NCBI RefSeq assembly: GCF_030272615.1
Contig: NC_081406.1
Coordinates: forward strand, 480,038,900 to 480,102,899
DNA: 64,000 bases
Origin: Cryptomeria japonica
Lineage: Eukaryota; Streptophyta; Pinopsida; Cupressales; Cupressaceae
Direction of reading: 5' to 3'
This document shows, one piece after another, positions 55,011-64,000 of the stretch (its first letter is position 1; every line of letters starts with the position of its first letter). The position numbers were made by a program, and so were the translations under genes. The notes beneath the pieces were generated by a model that did no database searches, had not been told where the DNA came from, and saw only the letters and a list, made by a program, of their open reading frames with translations.

Positions 55011-55980
55011 TGATTTTTTCTTTATTAGATGCGTTGGAAAGCTCCTTCTAATGGCCCTCCCAAGACACTAACTAGAGACAGCAAAAGGACATTGATTATC
55101 ATAACAAGGACTTTAGTTTACAAGCAACAAATGACAAGTTTAATAATTACAATGTGGCTTAGGACAATTTTTTTTGTATGGGTACAACAAAATGTAACTA
55201 TAATCTTGTTTTGGCATCAACATCTTGAAGATTACAGCTTTGGCAGAAGAAGCTTTAACTGCTTGGTCCACATCATGTACCTTGGTTCACAACTAGTATG
55301 GTGTGGAACAATGTTGCAGCCCAAAGTTGAATTAACATTAGATGAAGGACCCACCAAATAATGGATAGAACTTTAAATGAACATAAGAATAAATTGTTTG
55401 TCGAATAGGATGAAATTAAGTGGTAAATTATTCAGGCATCTAAATTAAAGGAAATCTTTTAAGGGACATTTGTGAATTAAAAAAAAATGAATAAGTTGTT
55501 TGATATGACATACTGTTTTACTTAGTTGCTATAGTCAAGTGTTGGAAATAGATAATAAGTTTTGAGCATTTTTTTGCATTCTTTTCATGTGTCAAATTCT
55601 AGGGTTTGTTATGTTAGTGAGACTGTACTTTTGGTGAACTAAGCACAAAGGTTGCTGAGGAATATGTGTGTTTACTCAGGTAGTGATCAGAAATAAGTCA
55701 GAGTATTCAATAAAATGAAATATTTAATATTTAATCAATTTTTGTCTTTATATAAATGTAATAACCTTTCAATACTGGATTGCCTTTTCGACTTCCGATG
55801 AGGACATAAATGTAGTGGTTGTTCAGCTTCTTTGAAAGCTTATAAATAAGCTCAATTCGAATCCAATTGCAAGGAGTTGGAGAGTTATAGAGTTACAGAG
55901 TTATAGGCATACAACTCTTAGGACGAATTTGCAAAGCTATGACATGCATCTCGTCTACTGAGTTAGCCAATTTGTATCAG
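55011..55980. other. non-coding, nothing recognised
   Basis: A 110-residue open frame at 55029-55361 has no recognisable family or supporting neighbours. The rest is AT-rich. Confidence 0.45.
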
Positions 55981-55989
55981 CTCTCATGA

Positions 55990-56175
55990 AGTCCACAGGC
56001 ATATGCTCCTTCACAAGATTGCCTAAATTGTACAGGCTTGGGCATACAACTCTCTTTTACAGAGTTTGCCCAAATTGGATAGATTCCAAGCATACAACTC
56101 TCTTTTACAAAGTTTGCCCAAATTGGATAGATTCAAGGGCACACAACTCTCTTTCACAGAGTTTGCCAAAAATTG
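55990..56175. repeat. 48-49-bp tandem array, three to four copies
   Basis: CATACAACTCTC starts at 56043 and 56091 and as CACACAACTCTC at 56140, followed by TTTACAGAGTTTGCCCAA and TTGGATAGATTC. A looser copy precedes at about 55996. The spacing of 48 then 49 breaks the frame, so the open frame across it is not a gene. Confidence 0.85.
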
Positions 56176-58222
56176 TATGGTTCTTACATATTTTCAATGA
56201 AACGAAATTTTATATGATTTATTATGTGTTTACAATACCACAAATTCTGCTTTGGGTATTGTCCTCTGAATTGACAAAATAATTCAGATCAGGTAGGGTA
56301 ATGGTATTTAACATACAGAGTAAATGGAAATATCACGTAAGGAACATAGAATATCAGAACATAGCAATACAAAGTATAATGTAGTTTCAGAAAGATAGAT
56401 CATTTTTTCCAATAGGCAATGTGTACAACCATGATCCGGTTTCTGACACACACAAAATGAGTACATAAATAGTAGCCCGGGGTTGGTTAAGATTACCAAT
56501 CAACAACTACTTGTTGGGAACAAATAAACATCATTACATAACATAGACGACTAATTACTACACACTTAACACTTTGGCTAAACAATATTTATTTATGAAC
56601 AACTTGGCATAATCTGCCGACTACAATGTGTATGTTGATGGTGTATGTGAATGGATTTTTAAGTGGTACTTTTGTTTTGGACATATGCAAATGAATGGTA
56701 TGATTTTGTTCAAGCATTATAAAATTGTATTCTTATGATGGCAATCTAATTAAATTTTTCGAAAAAAGGGACAATTTTAAACCTATTTCTTTGAAATTAA
56801 TCTAAAGCTAGAAACATACTTTTTGCTCTCAGGCTCAACAGAGTAAAGATTATAGTTACACTACCATGAAGACATCTGATTATTTGAGTCTTTTTGAGAC
56901 CTGGTGAGAATCAACTTGTTGGGACTCATAAAATTTGAGTATTTTGAGAGGCCCATTTCAAAATTTTACTCTGCACTTTCAAAGGACCACCTAATGAGTC
57001 AACCTGAGTGGCCTAGTTTGAAGAAGGGTAAAATGGAGCTAGTTGATTATCAAGAGGTAAAGACTTGGAATCTTATTGTACACCTTTCATTTGGCCTATG
57101 CAGTGTTCTACAACTTTCAGATTCGAGTTTAGATCAGTTTATCAAGTACCCATTTCAAGGGGTAAGCGGAAAGTTGTTCTATGCACATATTTAGATTTTA
57201 TTAAGTGGCCTACTTTGAGCGCCTATAACTTTTGACTAGTTGATCGTCATGTTGAAATTCAAAGTGCATTGAATTGTATGCCTATAAGTGTGCCTCCACG
57301 CCAAGTTTCAAGTCTTTATCAATCCATTTGCTCAGTTTGGTAAGCCCAATCCATTTGTAACTTGTGCTTTTTGAAAAGTCCCTGTTTCAACAGCTAGTCG
57401 GAGCAATACTTTGCACGTCTAAAAAATGCCCAGTTGAGTGTTATATCAGAATATTTCTTCCAGGGTACTGCTGGTATAAAAGACAAGTTATGTTTCCAGT
57501 TTGAAGCTCCTGCCAATCCGTTTGATCAGTTTTCCAAGATGATTTCTTGAGCCACTTTTTTGAGTTTTTTGCACTTTTGTTGTTGCATCTTTTTAAGTTG
57601 CCATTTTCATGAGCTCACCATTTGCACCCAGTCAGCCTTTTGGTCGAACTAAACATTCCACGGTCTTCCTTGTACTTCAAAGTATCTATGCCCCAGATTT
57701 GGGGATCTACGGAGATCATTTGATATTTTTAGTAAAGGCACTTTGTGGTCCCTGCACATTGATTTTATCAGGTTCATAGTGCTGACAGAGCCATTTGGTC
57801 ATCTTCGACCATTACTATTTCTTCACCTGGGATTCGTCTTGAGAAACGGTTTTGCAGGGTGATAGTCAATATATCAGACTACTTGTCCTTCAGATGGCGG
57901 GATACAGAAAGACGTTTTAATTGGTTTTCAGAGCCAGTTCCTGAGGCCATTCCATTGTTTTGGGCACAAGTGCTTGAAAGTTGCAAGTTGAGTTTTAATG
58001 ATCAGAAAACTGTGCCGATCAACTCCAAAGGTATGTTCAAGGTGCCTAAGGCATTTCAAGGGTCATTTGAATGAAAATGAAATTTTTTTTTAGTCAGGCC
58101 CACTTTGGGGCCCGACTTGGCTCATGCCCATGCATTAATTTTATGGTAAAGTGTTCTTCATGCATGCTAATGCATATTACCATCAGCTCGGTCCTCATTA
58201 TGATCCTTTATGTGTGGTTACA
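56176..58222. other. non-coding, retroelement-like, nothing firm
   Basis: Short open frames (56904-57194, 57859-58074) match nothing I know. The text style resembles untranslated parts of gypsy elements, but no ends or domains are seen. Confidence 0.4.
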
Positions 58223-58352
58223 ATGGTGAAGGAAGCAAGGTACTATGATATTCTAGGAATGGAGACCGATGTTCTTGCTTATGAGATTAAGAAAAGCTTA
58301 TTATATTAAGGCAAAGCAACTGCACCCAGACAACAATCCCATTGATATCATT
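58223..58352 (+). pseudogene. J-domain (DnaJ/HSP40) gene fragment
   Basis: From the ATG at 58223: MVKEARYYDILGMETDVL, EIKK, then after one extra A at about 58291 the other frame gives AYYIKAKQLHPDNNP. This is the start of a J domain, including the HPD signature that stimulates HSP70 ATPase, with helix I (YYDILG) and helix II (EIKKAYYIKAKQLHP). The MVKE-YYD-LG start resembles plant CAJ1/DNAJB-like proteins. The frame is broken and nothing after NNPID resembles the rest of the domain, so this is a first-exon fragment, possibly carried by a mobile element. Confidence 0.78.
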
Positions 58353-58459
58353 AATGAAGCAATTCCTACTCACGATGGTGCACCAAATGTATCAGACGCT
58401 TTTACAATTAATGGCTGACCTTGTGAATGCGTGGCAACTAGTTGGGCAACAATTTTATA

Positions 58460-59130
58460 AATTTCCAAGCAAATGTGATTGCCAGGCGTAATACCAATGC
58501 AGAAGGTTTTTTGAAACTTTCAGCAAATTCATTTGGCGGGTGGAGTTTAGTATCCAAAACCCTTGTCAGTTTTCTCTCTGGTGTGGTGTGTAATAGGTAA
58601 AACCCATTGTCCAAAGCAAATGCAATGGCAGCTCCCTGCGTGGTGAAGGCATTTTAAAAGTCTTCAAGCAAATGCATGTGGCATGTGCAAATGCCAAAGT
58701 TCTTTTGCGTGGTGGTGAAGGGCAATAGAAACTTTCAAGCAAATGCACCGGCAGGTGTAAAACCAGTCCTCCCCCTGCGCAAAATGTGGCTAGGTAAAGA
58801 GGCGTTAAAGATTTTTTAACAAACGCAAGTGGCAATAAAGCGATGGCATTAGATTCTCAAGCAAATGAATTTTGGCAGGTGTAAAACCAGCCAAACCCCT
58901 CCTCTGCGTGGCGTTGAAAAGGATAAAACTATAAAGCAAATGCCATTGGCAGGTGTAAACCAGCCAAACCCATCCTGCGTGATTTTTGAAAGGAGGGGCT
59001 TTTAATAAACTTTCAAACTAATGCAATTCGCAGGTGTAAAACCAGTCAAAGTCCTCCTGTGTGGAATGGCGAAGGATTTTGAAACCCAAGTAAATTACAT
59101 TGGCAGCAGGAAAGCCATTAAAACTTCCAT
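58460..59130. repeat. degenerate tandem array, unit about 65-120 bp
   Basis: CAAGCAAATG or a variant recurs near 58470, 58612, 58674, 58737, 58858, 58936, 59011 and 59090. It is usually followed by GGCAGGTGTAAAACCAG and CTCCTGCGTGG. Strongly diverged, non-coding. Confidence 0.8.
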
Positions 59131-59329
59131 GCGAATGAACAAAATAGGGGAATAGGCGCAGGCATATATCCCACATTGGCTGTGCATAGGAAATATTTGA
59201 TATTTAAATGCAAAAGCACACGTATCTATAATGTCTAAAGCATAAAGGCTTTTGATAGAAAGTGGAGCTAGCTAGTGACTAGGTGGACCCCACGCGTGCA
59301 CGATTCTCGAGGTGCCCAGGTTTTGCAGC

Positions 59330-59560
59330 AGAAGGGCGAATTAAAGATCGAGTAGGTTGAGGAAGATCCAGCGGCCGTCGTTGATTCACAATGCGAAGTT
59401 GCTCGACCGTTACCCTTCGCGAACTAGCGACATGGCACGTGCAGAAGAGGGCAGATTAAAGATCGAGCAAGTTTGAGATGATCGGACGGTGGTCGTTGTG
59501 TCGCTATGCGAAGGTGCACGAAAGTTACCCTTCACGAACCAACGACTGATGAGCTGGCAG
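59330..59560. repeat. two tandem copies of a ~118-bp GC-richer unit
   Basis: Blocks ATTAAAGATCGAG, GTCGTTG, CTATGCGAAGGTGC/CAATGCGAAGTTGC, GTTACCCTTCGCGAAC/GTTACCCTTCACGAAC and the following A-C-GACT/CGACA recur in order. Higher GC than the surroundings. Confidence 0.75.
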
Positions 59561-60065
59561 GTCCGAGTGGCAGGTTAGCTGGCGGGTCCCGGTGAGGCAG
59601 ACAAGTGGTAAGGCAGGTGAGATGGCGATGAGGTGGCGCTCCGGTAGGATTCACGGGCGAATCACAGGCTGCCACGTGGCAAGGCACAGAGGGTAAACTA
59701 GGCGAAAATCAAAGTTAAATAATATAGTTTAGACTATAGGTCAAAATCCAAAAATTTAAATGATGGGTCTGCATTCAGATTAATTCACCTAAGGGGTTAT
59801 TTTTACGCAAATATAGACATATTGTATACCGTTGGAAAGCTCTCGAAATGAGGAATTTAGTTCTGCAGTTAGTTTCAACAGATCTCAGATATTTTGAGAG
59901 CAGTTTCCACGGGAAGGATGCAAGGAAAATCTTCAGTTGGAAAAATGGGACACTTGGCAATGTGTTATGCAGATTTTGATCTTTTCCCTCTTCTTTTTAT
60001 TCTCAATTCTTCTCATTTGTAAGGGTTCCCAGTTGTAACCGTTGATGTTCCCATTCTCCGGTCAT

Positions 60066-60171
60066 TATATAGATGCATTTAGCTGTAAATTTTTAGTTGC
60101 AGGTCACATATATGTAAGACATACATGCAAGTCCATTGGATTGTCTTCAGGCATTCTTCAATTTCAATAAA
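60066..60171 (+). promoter_or_regulatory. LTR-like promoter and polyadenylation signal
   Basis: TATATA at 60066-60071 and AATAAA at 60166-60171, 100 bases apart, in a stretch with CTCAGTGAGAG downstream: the arrangement of a plant LTR R region. No second LTR copy is seen, so this is inferred from arrangement only. Confidence 0.4.
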
Positions 60172-61833
60172 TCCAGTCTTCAAGGGAGTTTGGGTTTATC
60201 CTCCTCAGTGAGAGTGTAATTCCTGTTCTTAGGCATCGTTTACAGAAAGGATTTAAATTCAATGAGTAGAAATTGTGAATTTGAATTTCTGTTTGTATAT
60301 GTATGATCCTTTGATTGAGTTTAGAATGTATTAATGTTGGGCATTAATACATGGAGATCTTTTCAATGAGTTTGATGTGCAGATTGGATTTCATTTATGG
60401 TTATTTGTATTGACTCTATGCCCAGATTGAGGCACCGATCTGTTACAGTCAGAGGTTATTTGCAGCATTTAAAAAAATCAAATCATAGTATCTTTTCTTT
60501 CTGTTTTGTGGTAATGTCCCACCTATCTCAAGCTCCAGTGTAGTTGAGAGTCAATGTGAATGTAGCTAGTTTGCAATACTTTCCTTATTGTTGAGCTATG
60601 TCTGAGATTTCTGCTTTAATGGTGATGTTGTGTGTGAGTTTTAGACTGTATTTAAAGTGCATCATAGGTAAACCCGCCTAGGCCTTATAGAGCCTGAAGA
60701 GAAGAAGGATTAATATCCTTGTTAAGTTGGTCCAGTTTGTCTTTTGAAATCATAGTTTAGGTTAGCTACCTTTCAAAATTGGGTTGCAGACTACACTGGT
60801 TGCTGATTTTGTTGTTCAGCATAAAAAGGCACCAACACAACCCTCTTTTCCTCATTATTCTGGCTTATCATTAGAGAGGCTAAGAGTTTGTACTCATGGA
60901 AAAAGCAACCAATAATTTGATAGCAGTCTGATATTTTTTTGTTTTTGATAGGTATATCTCTTGACCTTCATCCATTGTCTTGTAAAAATGGATGGAGATA
61001 GCAACCCTCTTGACTCATTTTTTGGCCTAGAAGTTGCTTTTGAGAATTATCCATCTTGTCCAATTTCCTGAAACTTACATGATATTGTCCTTATTTAGAA
61101 TTATCACAGGCACTATAACATAGGGAGCATGCCCAGCTGCTAGTTCCCAACCTTTTGGATGCATGGTATTTCTCATTTTGGTGATTACTTGTTTCAAATA
61201 TCTGGATTCTACAAATTGGCTCTATTTATGGGGCAACAAATAATTTAATAACTATAATACAATTAACAAATTCCCACCTTTTGTTTTCCTTGGATAAATA
61301 GTTGTAGGGAGTTATGTGAAACAAAACCCATGATACTTTTGGACTGAAAATATGTTTGCTGGCATGCTTAGTCTACTTTCCTCACTTAGTGATATGCTTA
61401 TGTGCTCTACACATGATATTCTTCAAATGAACAAAATGATATTGTTTTTTTTTTCCCCGTAAAGTAGAGATATAAGTACATGATTTAGAAATATGAATAG
61501 AGTTATTCTCACTTTTAATCGAGAGGCTCGACAATGTGGCAATGATGACATTACTTTGATAGCTTCTTGTTTAAGTGAAGTTTGCCCAAAGGATTAAAAG
61601 GGTACCTATGGTCCATTCGTTTTGAGGTAAAATAATTAAATAGAATGTATCAAGTTGAAAGGGGAACTTGGGAGATGAAAAAGTACGAAAGGAAAAACAT
61701 AACAAACAATTTATACACATGCTTTGTTGAACTGAAATATATGGCTGCATATTTGGTTGCATTTATTTTCATATGATTTTTGTTGTATTTTAACTTTTTA
61801 ACTATTGTCTACTGCATATCTCTTTTATTGCAG
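60172..61833. other. non-coding, probable intron upstream of the GTG/COLD1 exon
   Basis: No exon matching the preceding part of the GTG protein was found here. The end (61804-61833) has the pyrimidine-rich run and TTGCAG of a good 3' splice site. Confidence 0.55.
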
Positions 61834-61941
61834 GAGTAGGCAAAGAGCGAGCAGGGCTAGGGGCTATTTTATTTCTCTTGGCTTTTCTCTATGCATTTTG
61901 GCGCATGGGCATTCACTTTCCCATGCCTTCTCCAGACAAAG
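61834..61941 (+). CDS. exon of a GTG1/GTG2/COLD1-type membrane protein (Golgi pH regulator family)
   Basis: A 108-bp open exon. It begins after a TTTTATTGCAG acceptor and ends before a GTTTAA donor, phase 1 at both ends. It reads [17 protein letters not shown], then [18 protein letters not shown], with a Gly split across each junction. The plant GTG/COLD1 proteins have RRERA followed by a membrane helix and [13 protein letters not shown] or FWRMGVHFPMPSA, then KGFF. This is the helix-loop after transmembrane segment 3 or 4 of a nine-helix protein, reported in plants as a GPCR-type G-protein partner in cold and ABA responses and related to the animal Golgi pH regulator. No stop, indel or altered key residue is seen. 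Adjacent exons are not in the window, implying introns of at least several kb. Confidence 0.85.
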
Positions 61942-64000
61942 GTTTAATTTTTCTAAATTTCATAGAGCACTGCAGAAGTAACAAGGTCTATTTTATTTAC
62001 TAATATAATTGACATTTGGATTTTGTTTTGTGAGTGTGCTTAAATTAATAGTTTTATTATTAAGAGAAACTAGAATTATATAAAATGAACAGTTCCAAAA
62101 AAATCATGTTCAAACAATTTACCAGCAGTAGCCAATTTGTTTGTTAGAAATTATGTTTTACAATTTAATGTTGAGAACATATAAAACCATGCATAGGAAT
62201 CTGGTGGGGACTTACAGGGTATTAAATGCCTATTCACGACCTACCAGTGGTATTCTCAAGTCCACAAGTAGTTTTTGAAAAATTTACAAGTCTACTAGGC
62301 TTTTAGGTGATCCTCATCCATTCTAGGGACTTGTAACAATTCAACTTTTAATTCAATTATCTGACTCTGATGTTTATATGCCAAAATTGATTACTATTAA
62401 CCAGAATTAATGGGAAAACAATTTCTGAGTTAGGAACACTGCATTTATTAGTGTTTAGCCTCTATTTGGATTATCTCATAGCTGAAAGTTATCTAAATGT
62501 CATTCAAACATTTGATCAAGAATGGTTCTACTAAATTTTATCCATTCAATGGAAAATGCTTCAATTTAGATCTATCATTATTTGGCATACTGATGCCTAA
62601 AAATGCTGAAACATAAAATCACATGCATTATATTTTTAGAAAGACACAAAATCACGTGCATTATATTTGTAGAAAGCGTTCTATATGACAAATAAAATAC
62701 ATCAAAAACACAATCTTACCAAGGTGCAATTTTATGTTTGCATCAACAAAAAAGTCAAAATTAACCTCAAACCAGTAACACAAAGCATTTTCCCCACAAC
62801 TTTACACTCTAGCTGAAGCTAAATTAATTGCTAAACATAAAGGGAAATGTGTGAAGTATGCACTTTTTGACTCTTCAAAATTTTATATCAATCTATATAT
62901 TGTATATTTTGCATTGTTCTGACCTTGTTTTACTATATTCTAATATTAGAACTACGAGAGAGACTTGTGACTCCAAGTTACTTACAGTCAAGTGAGTGAA
63001 ATTTAAATTTTGACTAAGGAAGACATTTAATGCCTATCAAGATTGATGTGGGATGGATTGATCTTTGATCCAATGCAATCCTTATTCTAAGAATTTATCA
63101 AGAACTTATTTCTTTTCTAAATGTGCATTGATGATTAAACTTTTCCAACATAGTAGGGCATGCAATGAACCTAACTAATAGTCAGTGGTCATCAATGGTT
63201 GCCGTATAAGGACATTTCCTTATCAGGTCATTGATGCCATATGGTCGAAGTATATGGACAATTCTATATTGTGTCATATATGTTTGTGTGTGTGTGTGTG
63301 TGTGTTGGGGGGGGCGGGGGAGGAAGGGAGCGTGAAGATGGGTAAAAGACAGAGGAGTGGGTAAGCCATCCTGCCTGATAAACCTTAGGCTATTGTGACT
63401 TGTGAGAGACAAAAGGTGAATTTCAACTGAAGTTGCAAAATCAAGATCGTGTTCTCTCGCTCTCTTTTTTATAATCTTTCTTACAAATATGTAATACCAT
63501 TTGTTACTAGCAATATGCAATTTAGTGTACTCTTGGGACACGCTCCCATCACCGGTTTATTTTATACCACCCGTAGTCATTCAACCTTGAGTGTTAGTGA
63601 AATCAATTGCCTCCTAGTATTGTCTACTGTAGCTCTCTTAGTTATGGACTCTCCTCATCAAGCATTCTTAGATTTTGTATAAGTACACCACATTGGGTTA
63701 TGCTAATACTATTGGCTCCATCAACGCATTCTGGAGTAGACACTTGATGCTTCTTGCTTCCTACTAGGGTTGCCAGGTTTGGTCTTCATCAGTTCTCATA
63801 TCTTTGTGGAGAGTCAGAGATTATCCTCCACACACCTGTTTATACTTGTACTTGTTTTGGGATTATCATTGTAGCTTTAAGCCCACTTGTCTATTTCTTT
63901 GTTTGTCTTGTTTCTCTTTAGGGCACATTTTTGCTTTAGTACTGTGCTATTGTAACAGATGTACATTCCAGCTCCTTTTACCTTTTATTGGTCGTTCATG
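61942..64000. other. non-coding, probable intron downstream of the GTG/COLD1 exon
   Basis: AT-rich without a recognisable exon; the expected next exon (KGFF-MPQLVSRIGV-like) is not found before the window ends. Contains a (TG)n and G-run tract at 63284-63320. Confidence 0.5.
63284..63330. repeat. (TG)n microsatellite followed by G runs
   Basis: About eleven TG units at 63284-63305, then G8-C-G5 and GGAAGGG. The G runs could form a G-quadruplex on the plus strand. Confidence 0.85.

Noticed and set aside
55986-56282. 98-residue frame with repeated HTTLFY-VCPNWIDS
   Set aside because: It is the 48-49-bp tandem array read in one frame; unit spacing shifts the frame in the third copy.
57859-58074. 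71-residue frame with a protein-like composition
   Set aside because: No family recognised, no splice context or neighbours, and surrounded by non-coding repeat-like sequence.
60512-60535. GGTAATGTCCCACCTATC, similar to the ends of LTRs A and G
   Set aside because: No matching other end, duplication or second copy was found nearby, so an LTR call cannot be supported.

Overview
The window is nuclear DNA from a seed plant with a large, repeat-filled genome. A gymnosperm/conifer-like genome is my inference; no organism-specific marker is present. Almost everything recognisable is transposable elements, many nested in one another, with little host coding sequence: one intact exon of a GTG/COLD1-type (Golgi pH regulator-like) membrane protein at 61834-61941, two PPR-gene fragments and one frameshifted J-domain fragment. 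No rRNA, tRNA gene or CRISPR array is seen.

Layout. 1-2848: a hAT transposon on the minus strand running off the left edge. 2857-6950: non-coding, with a seven-copy 85-bp tandem array (4024-4625) and a polypurine/terminal motif near 5060-5100. 7000-7323: PPR fragment. 7324 to about 27583: a decayed minus-strand chromovirus-type Ty3/gypsy element (A). Its left LTR is interrupted by a second hAT (7717-11544, inverted termini and 8-bp target duplication). Its gag is interrupted by a young, internally deleted minus-strand gypsy (C, 12523-17992). Its right LTR is interrupted by a plus-strand relative of C (B, 20281-27490, target duplication GTACT), which keeps pol and an extra downstream ORF but has lost gag. 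A tRNA-type SINE with a 17-bp target duplication follows (27806-28088), then a second PPR fragment.

30455-45400 is a Ty1/copia element (D, target duplication CATCT) whose left LTR carries a solo LTR (F, 31497-32276, ATCCT) and whose integrase is split by a non-autonomous minus-strand gypsy (E, 34698-41442, TAGGA). E encodes an unknown long protein ending in an integrase tail and a chromodomain, and has no reverse transcriptase. D sits between two old direct copies of a ~600-bp repeat. 46080-46236 is a hAT end remnant. 46240-51950 is a non-coding element with an 11-copy palindrome array, itself interrupted by a solo LTR (G, 47859-49214). 52000-61833 is non-coding with several degenerate tandem arrays and a promoter-like LTR region. 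The host GTG/COLD1 exon follows, and no neighbouring exon is visible, so the rest of the right side is probably long, transposon-filled intron.

The most unusual theme is that unrelated elements here carry arrays of short hairpins whose arms change together while pairing is kept: in D LTRs, in G, in the 49.5-51.5 kb array and in the 3' part of C. Most coding remnants are broken by in-frame stops, many of the CGA-to-TGA or CAG-to-TAG kind expected from decay of methylated cytosines, so these are largely dead copies. C and its flanks are the exception: the LTR parts and flanking duplication look identical, which points to a very recent event.
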